From Bradyrhizobium sp. WBAH42 (GTDB taxonomy: Bacteria > Pseudomonadota > Alphaproteobacteria > Rhizobiales > Xanthobacteraceae), in assembly GCF_024585265.1 (NCBI RefSeq), contig NZ_CP036533.1, positions 3,791,001 through 3,855,000 of the forward strand: DNA of 64,000 bases, in the 5' to 3' direction. A program made the translations under genes and the position numbers. Every line of letters starts with the position of its first letter. Position 1 is the stretch's first letter. The notes beneath the pieces were generated by a model. The model searched no databases. It had not been told where the DNA came from and worked only from the letters and a program-made list of their open reading frames with translations. Shown one piece after another: positions 8,212 to 16,339 of this stretch.

Positions 8212-11142
8212 CTATGCGTCGCGAGCGTGCACCGGCTCCATCCTGTGATGGTCGCCGTAGCCGCGCGCGGTCGGCCGCACGCGCTGCAGCAGATGCGTGG
8301 CCGCAAGCAGATCCGGCGTCTCGAAGCCCTCGGTGAACTCGCCATAGATCGGCGTGAGCAACCGGACAGCCTTGGATCTGCGGCCGGTCGCGATCCAGTG
8401 TGCCGCGAGATCGGTCGCGATCCGCAACTGGAATGTCATCGCGCCGATTGCGCGCGCTTCGGCCAGTGCTTGCTGCAGCCGCTTTTCGGCGCGCAGCGGC
8501 TCGCCCGCCTGGAGAAGGATCGCGGCGTCAACCCGCTGGAGCTCCGCGCGGCACCAGCGCTCGCCCTGGCGTTCCTGATGCTCGATCGCCCGGGTGATGG
8601 CCTGGCGCGCTTCGGCAATCTGTCCCTGCTTCAGATAGACGCGGGCGAGGACCGCAAGATAGCTGCCGATCCGCATCAAGAACCGGCACTCGATCAGCTC
8701 GTCGATCGCACCTCGAATATCCTCCACCGCGCGTGGATCGCCCCTGAGGTCGCGAAGGCAGGCGGAGAAATAGCGCTCGACCGGAACCCAGCGTGAGATG
8801 CGCTCGCGTTCAAGGTTGCGGCGCAGTCGCTCAGTGTAGCCTGCGAGCGCGTCCAGATTGCCGGTTTCGAGCGCGACGGGAAGTGCGGCGAGCCCGAGTG
8901 CGTTCGACTGCGACACCCAATGGCCACTGCGATCAGCGGCGTCGACGGCGTCCTTGGCCAGCCTCGCCGCGTAGTCGGCTTGTCCTTGCATCCACGCCAC
9001 GAAAGGCAGGTTGAAGCGGACGGTGATGAACCGGTAGACTTCGTTCGCATCCTTGCGCGAACGGCTCTCTGCCAGCGAATAAGTCGCCGCGAGGCGATCG
9101 AGAACCGGGCGGCTCTTGCTCAACTCGCCGGCAAAAGCGCGGGCCCAGGCGAGTGCCCGATCGGCTTCGGACGTTGCGGTGAGGTCGCGGTCGCGGTCGG
9201 CAAGCTCCGTTGCTTCCTCGAGATAAGTCGTGGCGCGCGGCACCTCGCCAATCTGCAACAGGTAGAAGCCGAAGCCGACCAGCGCCCGCTGCTGATATTC
9301 GATGTTGCCGGCCCGCCTTGCAAAGAGGATGGCATCGAGCCAGGCAATCTCGTTCTCGTTCGACATTTTGCGGGCGTAGAACAGGCTCCATCCAAGGGCG
9401 CAGGCGAGTTTTGTCTTCGACAGATCGTCGCACGGGACGGTCTTGGCCAATGCGAGCGCATCCGCCAATCGCGCCTGCGCTTCCGACAGGATCGACGTTT
9501 CCGACCACAAGGTGATCGCCGCAACCGTGAGCCTGATCCCGAGCACGGGATCGCCGTGCTCGCCGAATGCCCATGAAAGAGCGGCGCGCAAATCGGCGAT
9601 GCGGCCAAGGTAACGCTGTGTCCAATCGGCCGGCTCGCGCCATTTCCACTCCTCCTCGGACTGCTCGAACAGCGTGAGGACACGTTGCGCATGACGGCGC
9701 AGCGCCTGGTCGCAGGCAGGATCGGCCCGGCGCCGCTCGCCCGCGTAGCGGCACGTGCTGTCGAGCAGGCGATAGCGAAGGCTCGCGCCATGTGCCTGCG
9801 CGCTCAAGAGCGACTTGGCAACGAGACTGCCGAGGCCGGTGACGACGTCGACCGGCGTGAGTCCTGCCGCCTCGGCGACGAAGACCGCGTCCTCAACCTC
9901 GAACGCGTCACTGAACACGGAGAGCAGGCCGAACAGTCTGGCTTCGCGCTGCGGCAGCAGCCTGAAGCTCCAGTCGATCGTCGCCATCAGCGTTTCATGG
10001 CGCGGCGGCGCGCCATCGGCGGCGGGGGCACGAAAACCCAGATTCTGGTCGAGCAACTCCACCAATTGGCGAGGATTGAACCTGCCGATTTGGGCTGCCG
10101 CCAATTCGATGGCCAGCGGGAGGCCGTCGAGCGAGTGGCAGATTGCGGCGACGGCCTCGCAATCATCGTCGACGAATTGGTAGTCCGCCCATTCGGCGGC
10201 GCGGCTGACGAACAGCTGCACTGCCGGAAACCTGACGGCTTGATCGGCGGTCAGGGCGTGGCCGGGTTTTGGTGAGACCAGCGAGCCGAGCCGGACCACA
10301 TGCTCGGTGGCGGTGCCGAGCGGTTCTCGGCTCGTCGCAAGCAGCCTCGACGGCGATGTGTCAGCCATGAATCTGCTGGCGAAGATCATCGTGGCCGGCA
10401 GGACGTGCTCGCAATTGTCCAGAATGACCAGCATCTGCCGCGGTCTCAGATAGTCGATGGCCGCAGCCAGGCTGTTGTCCGGATTGCCCCTGATGCCGAG
10501 GGCCGTCACCAGAGCGGCGCCGAACAGCGTCGGGTCGGAGATCGTTGCGAGATCGACGAAGCACACGCCGTCGCGGCACTGTGGCGAAAATGCCTGGGCT
10601 ACGGCCAAGGCAACCGTCGTCTTGCCGATTCCTCCTGCGCCAACCAGAGTCACATGCCTGTTCCCGGTCAACAGACCCGTGATTTCGTCGATTTCCGCTT
10701 CACGACCGACGATGCCGCGCAGCATTGGCGGACTGGACGAGGGGAGCGGTTCGGCGAGCGCAAGATCGTCCTCGACCTCGCCGATGCTGATCTGCACCTC
10801 CGCGATGAACTTGTATCCGCGGCGTGCCACGGTCGCGATGTAGATGGGCTCGATCTGGGTATCTCCCAGCGAACGCCGCAAGCTCCACATGTTGACCTTG
10901 AGATTGCTGTCGTGGAGGAAGGTGCCCGGCCAGGCGGCCGCCATCAGCTCATTCTTGCTGACCAGCTCGCCGCAGCGTTGCACCAGCAGCTGCAAAAGCT
11001 CGAATGCGCGTCCACCCAGCTTGACGGGGCGCCCTTTGAGAAGAAGCAACTGGCGGCGGGGAACGAGTCGAAAAGGGCCGAAGCAGTAGTTGAGCTCCCG
11101 CCGGTCTGTGCCCCGTTGTCGTATCTCCGTGGCAGCCCGCAT
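8212..11142 (-). CDS. STAND-type transcription regulator: winged helix + NB-ARC ATPase + TPR-like repeats
   Basis: 976 residues. An OmpR-type winged-helix DNA-binding domain covers about residues 18-115 (KLGGRAFELLQLLVQRCGEL...VARRGYKF). A P-loop follows (GAGGIGKT, about 168-175) with Walker B LVILDN (about 238-243) in an NB-ARC-like ATPase, then a long helical C-terminal half that looks like TPR repeats. This is the layout of signal-transduction ATPases that hold DNA-binding activity in check until a ligand binds the repeats. No receiver domain is present, so control should be by ligand and ATP. It is divergent from nothing obvious; the next gene upstream (11276-11698) is on the same strand and may share its control. 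The target is unknown. Confidence 0.88.
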   Translation of the reverse strand: MRAATEIRQRGTDRRELNYCFGPFRLVPRRQLLLLKGRPVKLGGRAFELLQLLVQRCGELVSKNELMAAAWPGTFLHDSNLKVNMWSLRRSLGDTQIEPIYIATVARRGYKFIAEVQISIGEVEDDLALAEPLPSSSPPMLRGIVGREAEIDEITGLLTGNRHVTLVGAGGIGKTTVALAVAQAFSPQCRDGVCFVDLATISDPTLFGAALVTALGIRGNPDNSLAAAIDYLRPRQMLVILDNCEHVLPATMIFASRFMADTSPSRLLATSREPLGTATEHVVRLGSLVSPKPGHALTADQAVRFPAVQLFVSRAAEWADYQFVDDDCEAVAAICHSLDGLPLAIELAAAQIGRFNPRQLVELLDQNLGFRAPAADGAPPRHETLMATIDWSFRLLPQREARLFGLLSVFSDAFEVEDAVFVAEAAGLTPVDVVTGLGSLVAKSLLSAQAHGASLRYRLLDSTCRYAGERRRADPACDQALRRHAQRVLTLFEQSEEEWKWREPADWTQRYLGRIADLRAALSWAFGEHGDPVLGIRLTVAAITLWSETSILSEAQARLADALALAKTVPCDDLSKTKLACALGWSLFYARKMSNENEIAWLDAILFARRAGNIEYQQRALVGFGFYLLQIGEVPRATTYLEEATELADRDRDLTATSEADRALAWARAFAGELSKSRPVLDRLAATYSLAESRSRKDANEVYRFITVRFNLPFVAWMQGQADYAARLAKDAVDAADRSGHWVSQSNALGLAALPVALETGNLDALAGYTERLRRNLERERISRWVPVERYFSACLRDLRGDPRAVEDIRGAIDELIECRFLMRIGSYLAVLARVYLKQGQIAEARQAITRAIEHQERQGERWCRAELQRVDAAILLQAGEPLRAEKRLQQALAEARAIGAMTFQLRIATDLAAHWIATGRRSKAVRLLTPIYGEFTEGFETPDLLAATHLLQRVRPTARGYGDHHRMEPVHARDA

Positions 11143-11275
11143 TGCTCATTGCCAATCGATCGAACCGATCGACCGTAATTATCATGCACTGCAATAATTT
11201 TGAAGAGAGCGGTTCCGAATTCGTACGATTTGCCGCAGGGCAATTGCGGCAAAGCGCTCGCGCGGGACAGTTCGG

Positions 11276-11698
11276 CTATTTCTTGGGCTTGCCAAGCATG
11301 GCCATGCGCATGATTTCGACACCGCCGTCGGCAAGTTCCGGAAGCTTGGCGAACCAATCCTTCACATAAGGCATCGCGTTGTGCGCGTCGAAATCGGCCT
11401 GGCTGGCGAACACTTCGTAAAAGATGAAGTGGCCGGGCTTGGCGCGGTCTTCCTGAAGGAAATAGACCAGGTTCTTGGGATCGCTGCGGACCAGGTCGAT
11501 CAGCGGCAAGGTGGCGGCGCGCAGCATGTCTTCTTTTCCAGGCTTGGCGCGCACCTGCGCCACCACGGAATATGCACCCTCCGGGATCTCCTGATAGTGC
11601 ACGCGCGGCGTTTCCTGAGCCACGGCCGGAAGCGTCGCCGGCGCCGTAGCGGCGGCGATCAGCAGGGCGGCAAGCGAGTTGCGGACGAGAGTTTGCAT
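11276..11698 (-). CDS. Secreted antibiotic-biosynthesis-monooxygenase (ABM) domain protein
   Basis: 140 residues. The N-terminus MQTLVRNSLAALLIAAATAP, running to AVAQE, is a clear Sec signal peptide cut near AVA-Q, so the mature protein should be periplasmic. The mature part has the ABM/YgiN ferredoxin-like fold: YSVVAQVRAKPGKEDML, then HFIFYEVFASQADFDAHN. The family includes quinol monooxygenases and enzymes acting on small phenolic or quinone compounds. It is last in a minus-strand row hydrolase, aldo-keto reductase, VOC protein, ABM protein (72 bases after the VOC gene), which suggests an operon for oxidised aromatic or carbonyl compounds; that role is inferred. A second, cytoplasmic ABM protein lies at 20064-20369. 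Confidence 0.85.
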   Translation of the reverse strand: MQTLVRNSLAALLIAAATAPATLPAVAQETPRVHYQEIPEGAYSVVAQVRAKPGKEDMLRAATLPLIDLVRSDPKNLVYFLQEDRAKPGHFIFYEVFASQADFDAHNAMPYVKDWFAKLPELADGGVEIMRMAMLGKPKK

Positions 11699-11771
11699 GG
11701 TGAAGTCCTCGAGATGTGACTGTATCGCCGGGTGACCTGCTAAGGCACTGACCGCCGCCCCGCACGAGAGT

Positions 11772-12602
11772 CTAGCGCACGATGGTCTGTTGCCGTTTTG
11801 CCAAGGCCTCGCTGAAGCGCTTCTTGACGGGACCCAGCGCCTTGACGAACTCGAGCTGCTCGCCCTCCGGTCCCTTGCAATAGATCAGCTCCCAACCGTT
11901 CGAGGGTTCGGCGGTCACCCGGTTCGTGTTGGTGCTGCGGGGCGCGGCTTTGCGATCCGCTTCCGTCATGACGCGGACGGTGCGGTTCGCTCTCACCTGC
12001 GTCATGCCGCGGCGTGCCGATTCCGCTTCGAGGTCGGCCATGAACTTGTTGAAGTCGACATCGTCGCGAACATAGAAGCAGATATGCATCATGCGCGGGA
12101 AAGCAGGGCTCATGTGCTCCACCGGTTCGGCGAAGCTCTTCGCGCTGCCCATGGGCTGATCAGCCTCGCGATATTGCAGCAGCTCCAGCACCATGTTGTC
12201 GAACTGGATGAAGCGGACGTCGAGCCGCTGTGCTCCGCTTCGCAAGTCGGGCACGCCGATGGTTCGCGGATTGACCCCGCGTGCGTTCGCCTCGATCTCC
12301 TGGTCGGCCAGCAGCGTGTTCTGCACCCCGTCGCCCTGGAAGTCGCCGTGCCGGAACACCTCGGTGCCGCCAAGCACCTCCGTGTAGAACTGGTAGGCCC
12401 GTTCCATGTTCTGGACCGTCAGCCCGAAATGCTGGACGCCCTGCAGTCGCGCGCCGAGCGGCGCCTCGTCGCGCTCGGCGTCCTGTGTCGCGGCCCGTGC
12501 GTCGATTGCCGTGCCGGCGACGAGGCCCGTGACGACGGCTGCGCCGGCGGTCTGGAGCAGGGCGCGGCGATCCATGTCGGTGGCGTTGTCGGTTTCTGTC
12601 AT
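11772..12602 (-). CDS. VOC-family (glyoxalase/dioxygenase fold) protein with Tat signal
   Basis: 276 residues from ATG 12602; the open frame runs on to 12827 but overlaps the aldo-keto reductase. The N-terminus has a twin-arginine motif and hydrophobic stretch (MDRRALLQTAGAAVVTGL) followed by ATQ, typical for Tat export of folded proteins. The mature part begins LQGVQHFGLTVQNMERAYQFY, the first beta-alpha-beta module of the vicinal oxygen chelate fold, with the metal-ligand His in QHFGL; a second module contains HICFYVRD. VOC members include glyoxalase I, extradiol dioxygenases and resistance proteins. Export of a cofactor-bearing VOC enzyme fits the secreted ABM protein next to it. The substrate is unknown. 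Confidence 0.85.
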   Translation of the reverse strand: MTETDNATDMDRRALLQTAGAAVVTGLVAGTAIDARAATQDAERDEAPLGARLQGVQHFGLTVQNMERAYQFYTEVLGGTEVFRHGDFQGDGVQNTLLADQEIEANARGVNPRTIGVPDLRSGAQRLDVRFIQFDNMVLELLQYREADQPMGSAKSFAEPVEHMSPAFPRMMHICFYVRDDVDFNKFMADLEAESARRGMTQVRANRTVRVMTEADRKAAPRSTNTNRVTAEPSNGWELIYCKGPEGEQLEFVKALGPVKKRFSEALAKRQQTIVR

Positions 12603-12696
12603 GTCGCTCTCCTTGCTCGTTCGGTGGATTGGTCTGCGTTGTCCTGCCGGCGGGAGCAGTGCTCGGCCGGGGTGAACCTGCCGCGCCCTCGGGCTT

Positions 12697-13710
12697 TCAA
12701 TCGGCGGCGGGAAGCGGGGCTGCGGGGCTGACCAGCCCCTCGGCGCGGAGCTCGCGCCAGAAATCCGCCGGGATGGCCTCCTCGAGCGCAGCGCGATCCT
12801 CGGCGATGCGGCCCGGGCGGCTCGCACCGGGAATGACGGCCGCGACCACCGGATGGGCGAGCGCGAACTGCAGGCCGGCCGCCTTCATGCTGATGCCATA
12901 GCGGTCTGCGATCGCTTTGATCCGCGCCACCTTCTGGAGGATTTCGGGAGGCGCCGGCGCATATTCGAAGTTCGGGCCGCCAACGAGTGCGCCGGAACTG
13001 TAGGGTCCGCCGACGACGATCGCGAGCTCGTGCTCCGCGACCACCGGCATCACCCGCTGCAGCGCCCTTGCGTGGTCGAGCAGCGTGTATCGGCCCGCCA
13101 GCAGAAAGCCGTCCGGGCGCGGCTCGTCCAGCGCGAGCAGCAGCTCGATCGGCTCGACCCGGTTGACACCGAGTCCCCACGCCTTGATCACGCCCTCGTC
13201 GCGCAGCCGGTCGAGCGCTCTAAAGGCGCCCTTGCGGGCGCTTTCGAACACCGAGAGCCACTCGTCACCGTAGAAATCCTGCGCAACGTCGTGCACGAAG
13301 GCGACGTCGATGTGGGAGATCGCGAGCCGCTTCAGGCTGTCCTCGATCGAGCGCATCGTTCCGTCCCGGGAATAGTCGTTCACGATCCGGTTCGGGCGTC
13401 CGTGTCTGAAGACGCCGCCCTTCTCGCCGAGATCGCGGGCATCGACATCCTCGATCTCGTCCAGGATCAGGCGGCCGACCTTGGTGCTGACGACATAGTC
13501 GCTGCGCGGCCGGCCGGCGAGCGCGGCGCCGATGCGGATCTCGGCAAGACCCGCGCCGTAGAACGGCGCGGTGTCGAAATAGCGGATGCCGTCGTCCCAG
13601 GCCGCATTTACCGTCGCGAGCGCTTCCTGCTCCGGGATGTCGCGGAACATGTTGCCGAGCGGCGCCGCGCCGAACCCCAGTTTTCCCGGCAGAATATCCT
13701 TCAGGGCCAT
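12697..13710 (-). CDS. Aldo/keto reductase family oxidoreductase
   Basis: 337 residues. The TIM-barrel AKR marks are all visible: GFGAAPLGNMF near the start, YFDTAPFYGAG with the catalytic Asp and Tyr, STKVGR with the catalytic Lys, and DVAFVHD with the His. The C-terminal VIPGASRPGRI region should bind NAD(P)H. The closest type by feel is the D-threo-aldose/L-fucose dehydrogenase branch, which oxidises sugars or related compounds, but substrate calls in this family are weak. It is cytoplasmic, 55 bases downstream of the secreted hydrolase gene and 94 bases upstream of the VOC gene, all on the minus strand, so co-transcription is likely. Confidence 0.9.
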   Translation of the reverse strand: MALKDILPGKLGFGAAPLGNMFRDIPEQEALATVNAAWDDGIRYFDTAPFYGAGLAEIRIGAALAGRPRSDYVVSTKVGRLILDEIEDVDARDLGEKGGVFRHGRPNRIVNDYSRDGTMRSIEDSLKRLAISHIDVAFVHDVAQDFYGDEWLSVFESARKGAFRALDRLRDEGVIKAWGLGVNRVEPIELLLALDEPRPDGFLLAGRYTLLDHARALQRVMPVVAEHELAIVVGGPYSSGALVGGPNFEYAPAPPEILQKVARIKAIADRYGISMKAAGLQFALAHPVVAAVIPGASRPGRIAEDRAALEEAIPADFWRELRAEGLVSPAAPLPAAD

Positions 13711-13765
13711 GTTGCAAGTCCTTGTCTGCGGCAGGAAAGTCCGTCGGTGTGCGGCGCAGCCGATC

Positions 13766-14521
13766 TCAGTCGGTCGCGGACGTGTCCGCGCTTCTGATGA
13801 AGGCCGCGACCTCGCGCGGATGCGACAGCATCACCGCGTGGCTGCTTTTGATCTCCGTCACCTTCGCGCCCGAGCGCTTGGCCATGGTGCGCAGCAAGCT
13901 CGGAGGGATAATGTGATCCTCCATCGTCACCATGTAATAGGTCGGCTTCGTCTTCCAGGCCACGCGCTCGACCTTGGTCTGCACCGCCTGCAATCCAAAC
14001 GGCAATTGCGCCGCAGCCATGAAGCGGGTCGTGGCCGGGTCGACACCGGCGGCGAAGGAGCTCGGGAATTTATCGCGCTCGACGAAGAGATAATTGCCCT
14101 CAGTGACCAGCGGGCCCTTGTGCTCGCCGGGCGGCACGGGTGCTTCCGACAGCGAGCTGACCGACTCCCCGACATCGGGCGCATATGCCGCGAGATAGAC
14201 GAGGCTGCGAACCTTCGGATTGTCGCCGGCCTCCGTGATCACCATTCCGCCATAGGAATGGCCGACGAGAATGACGGGATGCCGCGCCCTGGCAATCACG
14301 CGTTCGGTCTCCGCGACGTCGTCACGAAGCGAGATCGTCGGCTGCTGCACGACGAGCACCTCATAGCCGGCCTTCGAGAGAATGTCGTAGGTGTCCTTCC
14401 AGCCCGATCCGTCGACGAACGCGCCGTGGACGAGGACGATGGATACGGTCCTCTCGGCCGCGACGGCGGCGGAGGCCGTTGCGATCGACATTGCAGCAAG
14501 CGCAAAGATAAGCGACTTCAT
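13766..14521 (-). CDS. Secreted alpha/beta hydrolase (esterase-like)
   Basis: 251 residues from ATG 14521; upstream codons in the same frame do not look coding. MKSLIFALAAMSIATASAAVA is a Sec signal peptide, so the enzyme should act in the periplasm. The mature part begins SIVLVHGAFVDGSGW (oxyanion-hole HG motif) and carries the nucleophile elbow GHSYGG with the catalytic Ser; the C-terminal His is probably in SSHAVMLSHP. This matches the small-esterase group related to EstC and salicylate esterases. It is the first gene of the minus-strand set ending at the ABM protein and is divergent from the AraC regulator gene, which probably controls it (inferred from the shared 335-base promoter region). 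Confidence 0.88.
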   Translation of the reverse strand: MKSLIFALAAMSIATASAAVAAERTVSIVLVHGAFVDGSGWKDTYDILSKAGYEVLVVQQPTISLRDDVAETERVIARARHPVILVGHSYGGMVITEAGDNPKVRSLVYLAAYAPDVGESVSSLSEAPVPPGEHKGPLVTEGNYLFVERDKFPSSFAAGVDPATTRFMAAAQLPFGLQAVQTKVERVAWKTKPTYYMVTMEDHIIPPSLLRTMAKRSGAKVTEIKSSHAVMLSHPREVAAFIRSADTSATD

Positions 14522-14856
14522 AACAGGCTCCGATCTCGATACGGCGACATTGCCGTTGATGCGCCTTTCACTAGCGCACGCCCGCATTGCGGTATTTCCG
14601 ATTCCTGCGCGATGACGTACGCATCTTGCTGAGGTGCGCCGAGATCAGCTTTCGAAGCCGAACACGCCCGGCTCCAAGCCTTTGCCTTGCCTGGCTTTTA
14701 CCTCTTTTAACCGCGCCGCCTCTGGACTTCGCTGGCGCGGCTTGTGAGTAATTCGCGATCGGCGTGGCAGTGACCGGGGCTGCAACTCACCACCGGATGG
14801 AATGATCGCTCGCGCGATACGGGGCCGGGATTCGCCGCAACGAAGCGGAGGTCGTG
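14522..14856. promoter_or_regulatory. Divergent promoter region between hydrolase and araC-type genes
   Basis: 335 bases without a credible gene. It should hold promoters for both directions. CCGCGCC at 14711-14717 and GGCGCGG at 14734-14740 form a 7-bp inverted repeat with a 16-base spacer, preceded by a T-rich stretch. The repeat may be an operator, but AraC proteins more often bind direct repeats. No clear -35/-10 pair could be fixed by eye. Confidence 0.45.
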
Positions 14857-15792
14857 ATGGCGCTCGTGACGCATGGAGATGAGAAATACAAGAACAGCGA
14901 GAAGCTCGCGGAGGCCAATGATTGGCCGGGGCTGAGCATCGAGCATCGCAAGTTCGAGGCGGGCCGTCAGGCAACGCCCGTTCCCATCTGCACCGAGCTC
15001 ATCATGCTGCTGTCGGGCGGCGGGATGGTGTGCCGCGCCGGCAACGGCGAAGTCCAGAAAAGCCTGGCACGGCCGGGGATGAGTTATCTCGTGCCCGTAG
15101 GGACGCAGGAGAGCCATCTCGAGCTTTCCGACCGCATGGAATGTCTTCATCTCTATCTGCCGCCGGCGTTGCTCGACCACAGCGCACTTGCGGATTTCGA
15201 CATCGATCCGGCGAAGGTCGAGATCGCCTACGCCCACGGCCTGCCGGACCAGGTGCTCTTCCACATCTGCTCGCCGCTTCGCGATCTGCTCCATCGACCG
15301 CGCCAGCCGACCGACGCGCTGTTCGTCGAGGGGATCCAGGTCGCCCTCGCGGCGCATCTTCTGGGCAATTACACGATCGACCGTTGGCGCGCGCCCGACA
15401 AGTCGCCGGCGCTCGACCCGCGGCGCCTCCAGCGCGTGCTGGACTATATCGAGGCTTCTCTCGGCAACGATGTCAGGCTCGAGGATCTGGCGGCCCAGGC
15501 CTGCCTCAGCCCCTATCATTTTTCCCGGCTGTTTCGCGAAGCGACCGGACTGTCACCGCACCGTTACGTCACCGATCGCCGCGTCCACGCCGCGCGACAG
15601 GAGCTCGCCCGTGACCGCCTGTCCCTGGTCGAGATTGCCCTGGAGTTCGGTTTCGGCTCGCAGGCCAATTTCACGCGCGTATTCCGCAAGGCCGCAAATC
15701 TCACGCCGGGGCAGTATCGCGAATTGTGCTGCGGCCAGGCCGAGGTGAAGAGCGATCGTTCCGACGCGGCACTCCGCACGGATTGCGCATGA
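14857..15792 (+). CDS. AraC-family transcription regulator
   Basis: 311 residues. ATG 14857 is preferred to the adjacent GTG 14854 because GGAGG at 14847-14851 is better spaced from it. The N-terminal 170 residues form a likely cupin-type sensing domain. The C-terminal 100 residues hold two helix-turn-helix units: VRLEDLAAQACLSPYHFSRL and the second ending LVEIALEFGFGSQANFTRVF, with the PGQYR signature after it. It is divergent from the hydrolase operon and 81 bases upstream of the 2Fe-2S subunit gene on its own strand, so it may control both sets. The effector is unknown; given the enzymes around it, an aldehyde or aromatic compound is a fair guess. Confidence 0.9.
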   Translation: MALVTHGDEKYKNSEKLAEANDWPGLSIEHRKFEAGRQATPVPICTELIMLLSGGGMVCRAGNGEVQKSLARPGMSYLVPVGTQESHLELSDRMECLHLYLPPALLDHSALADFDIDPAKVEIAYAHGLPDQVLFHICSPLRDLLHRPRQPTDALFVEGIQVALAAHLLGNYTIDRWRAPDKSPALDPRRLQRVLDYIEASLGNDVRLEDLAAQACLSPYHFSRLFREATGLSPHRYVTDRRVHAARQELARDRLSLVEIALEFGFGSQANFTRVFRKAANLTPGQYRELCCGQAEVKSDRSDAALRTDCA

Positions 15793-15873
15793 TTCCGCAG
15801 GATTCGGGAATACGGCTCAACGTGCATCGGGCAGTGCTGTTGCAGCGACCAGGCAGGCGAAGGACACATCGAC

Positions 15874-16338
15874 ATGATCGAGCTCACGGTGAACGGGATC
15901 AAGCGCCAGGTCGACGTCGTTCCCGAGATGCCCCTGTTGTGGGTGCTGCGTGACGAGCTCGGCATCACCAGTGCAAAATACGGCTGCGGGGTCGCGCAAT
16001 GCGGTGCCTGCACCGTTCACATCGACGGCAAGGCGGTGCGGTCCTGCCAGTCCCGTATCGGCGAGGTCGCGGGCAAATCGGTCGTCACGCTCGAAGGCCT
16101 GCACAACAAGGACCAAAATCCGGTCCTGCAGGCCTGGATCGCACATCAAGTGCCGCAATGCGGCTACTGCCAGACCGGTCAGATCATGCAGGCCATCTCG
16201 CTTCTTGCATCGATCCCCAAACCGACGGACGAGCAGATCAATCAGGCGATGTCCGGCAATCTCTGCCGCTGCGGCACCTATCCGCGGATTCGTGCGGCAA
16301 TCCAGGCGGCTGCGGCCAACAAGATGGCGGAGAAGTGA
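15874..16338 (+). CDS. 2Fe-2S subunit of an aldehyde/isoquinoline-oxidoreductase-type molybdenum hydroxylase
   Basis: 154 residues. The N-terminal plant-type ferredoxin domain has the cluster motif [13 protein letters not shown] with a fourth Cys in AVRSCQ. The C-terminal helical domain has the second cluster ligands CGYCQTGQ and CRCGTYPRI. This is the full length for the small subunit of xanthine-dehydrogenase-family enzymes such as IorA. It passes electrons from the molybdenum centre to the acceptor. The gene is one base upstream of the large subunit gene (stop 16336-16338, next ATG 16340), so translation is coupled. It has no export signal; it probably travels with the Tat-exported large subunit. 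Confidence 0.95.
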   Translation: MIELTVNGIKRQVDVVPEMPLLWVLRDELGITSAKYGCGVAQCGACTVHIDGKAVRSCQSRIGEVAGKSVVTLEGLHNKDQNPVLQAWIAHQVPQCGYCQTGQIMQAISLLASIPKPTDEQINQAMSGNLCRCGTYPRIRAAIQAAAANKMAEK

Positions 16339-16339
16339 G

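Noticed and set aside
8780..8815. GGAAC...CGTT as an EcfG promoter
   Set aside because: Spacing is 19 bases and it lies inside a gene on the other strand.
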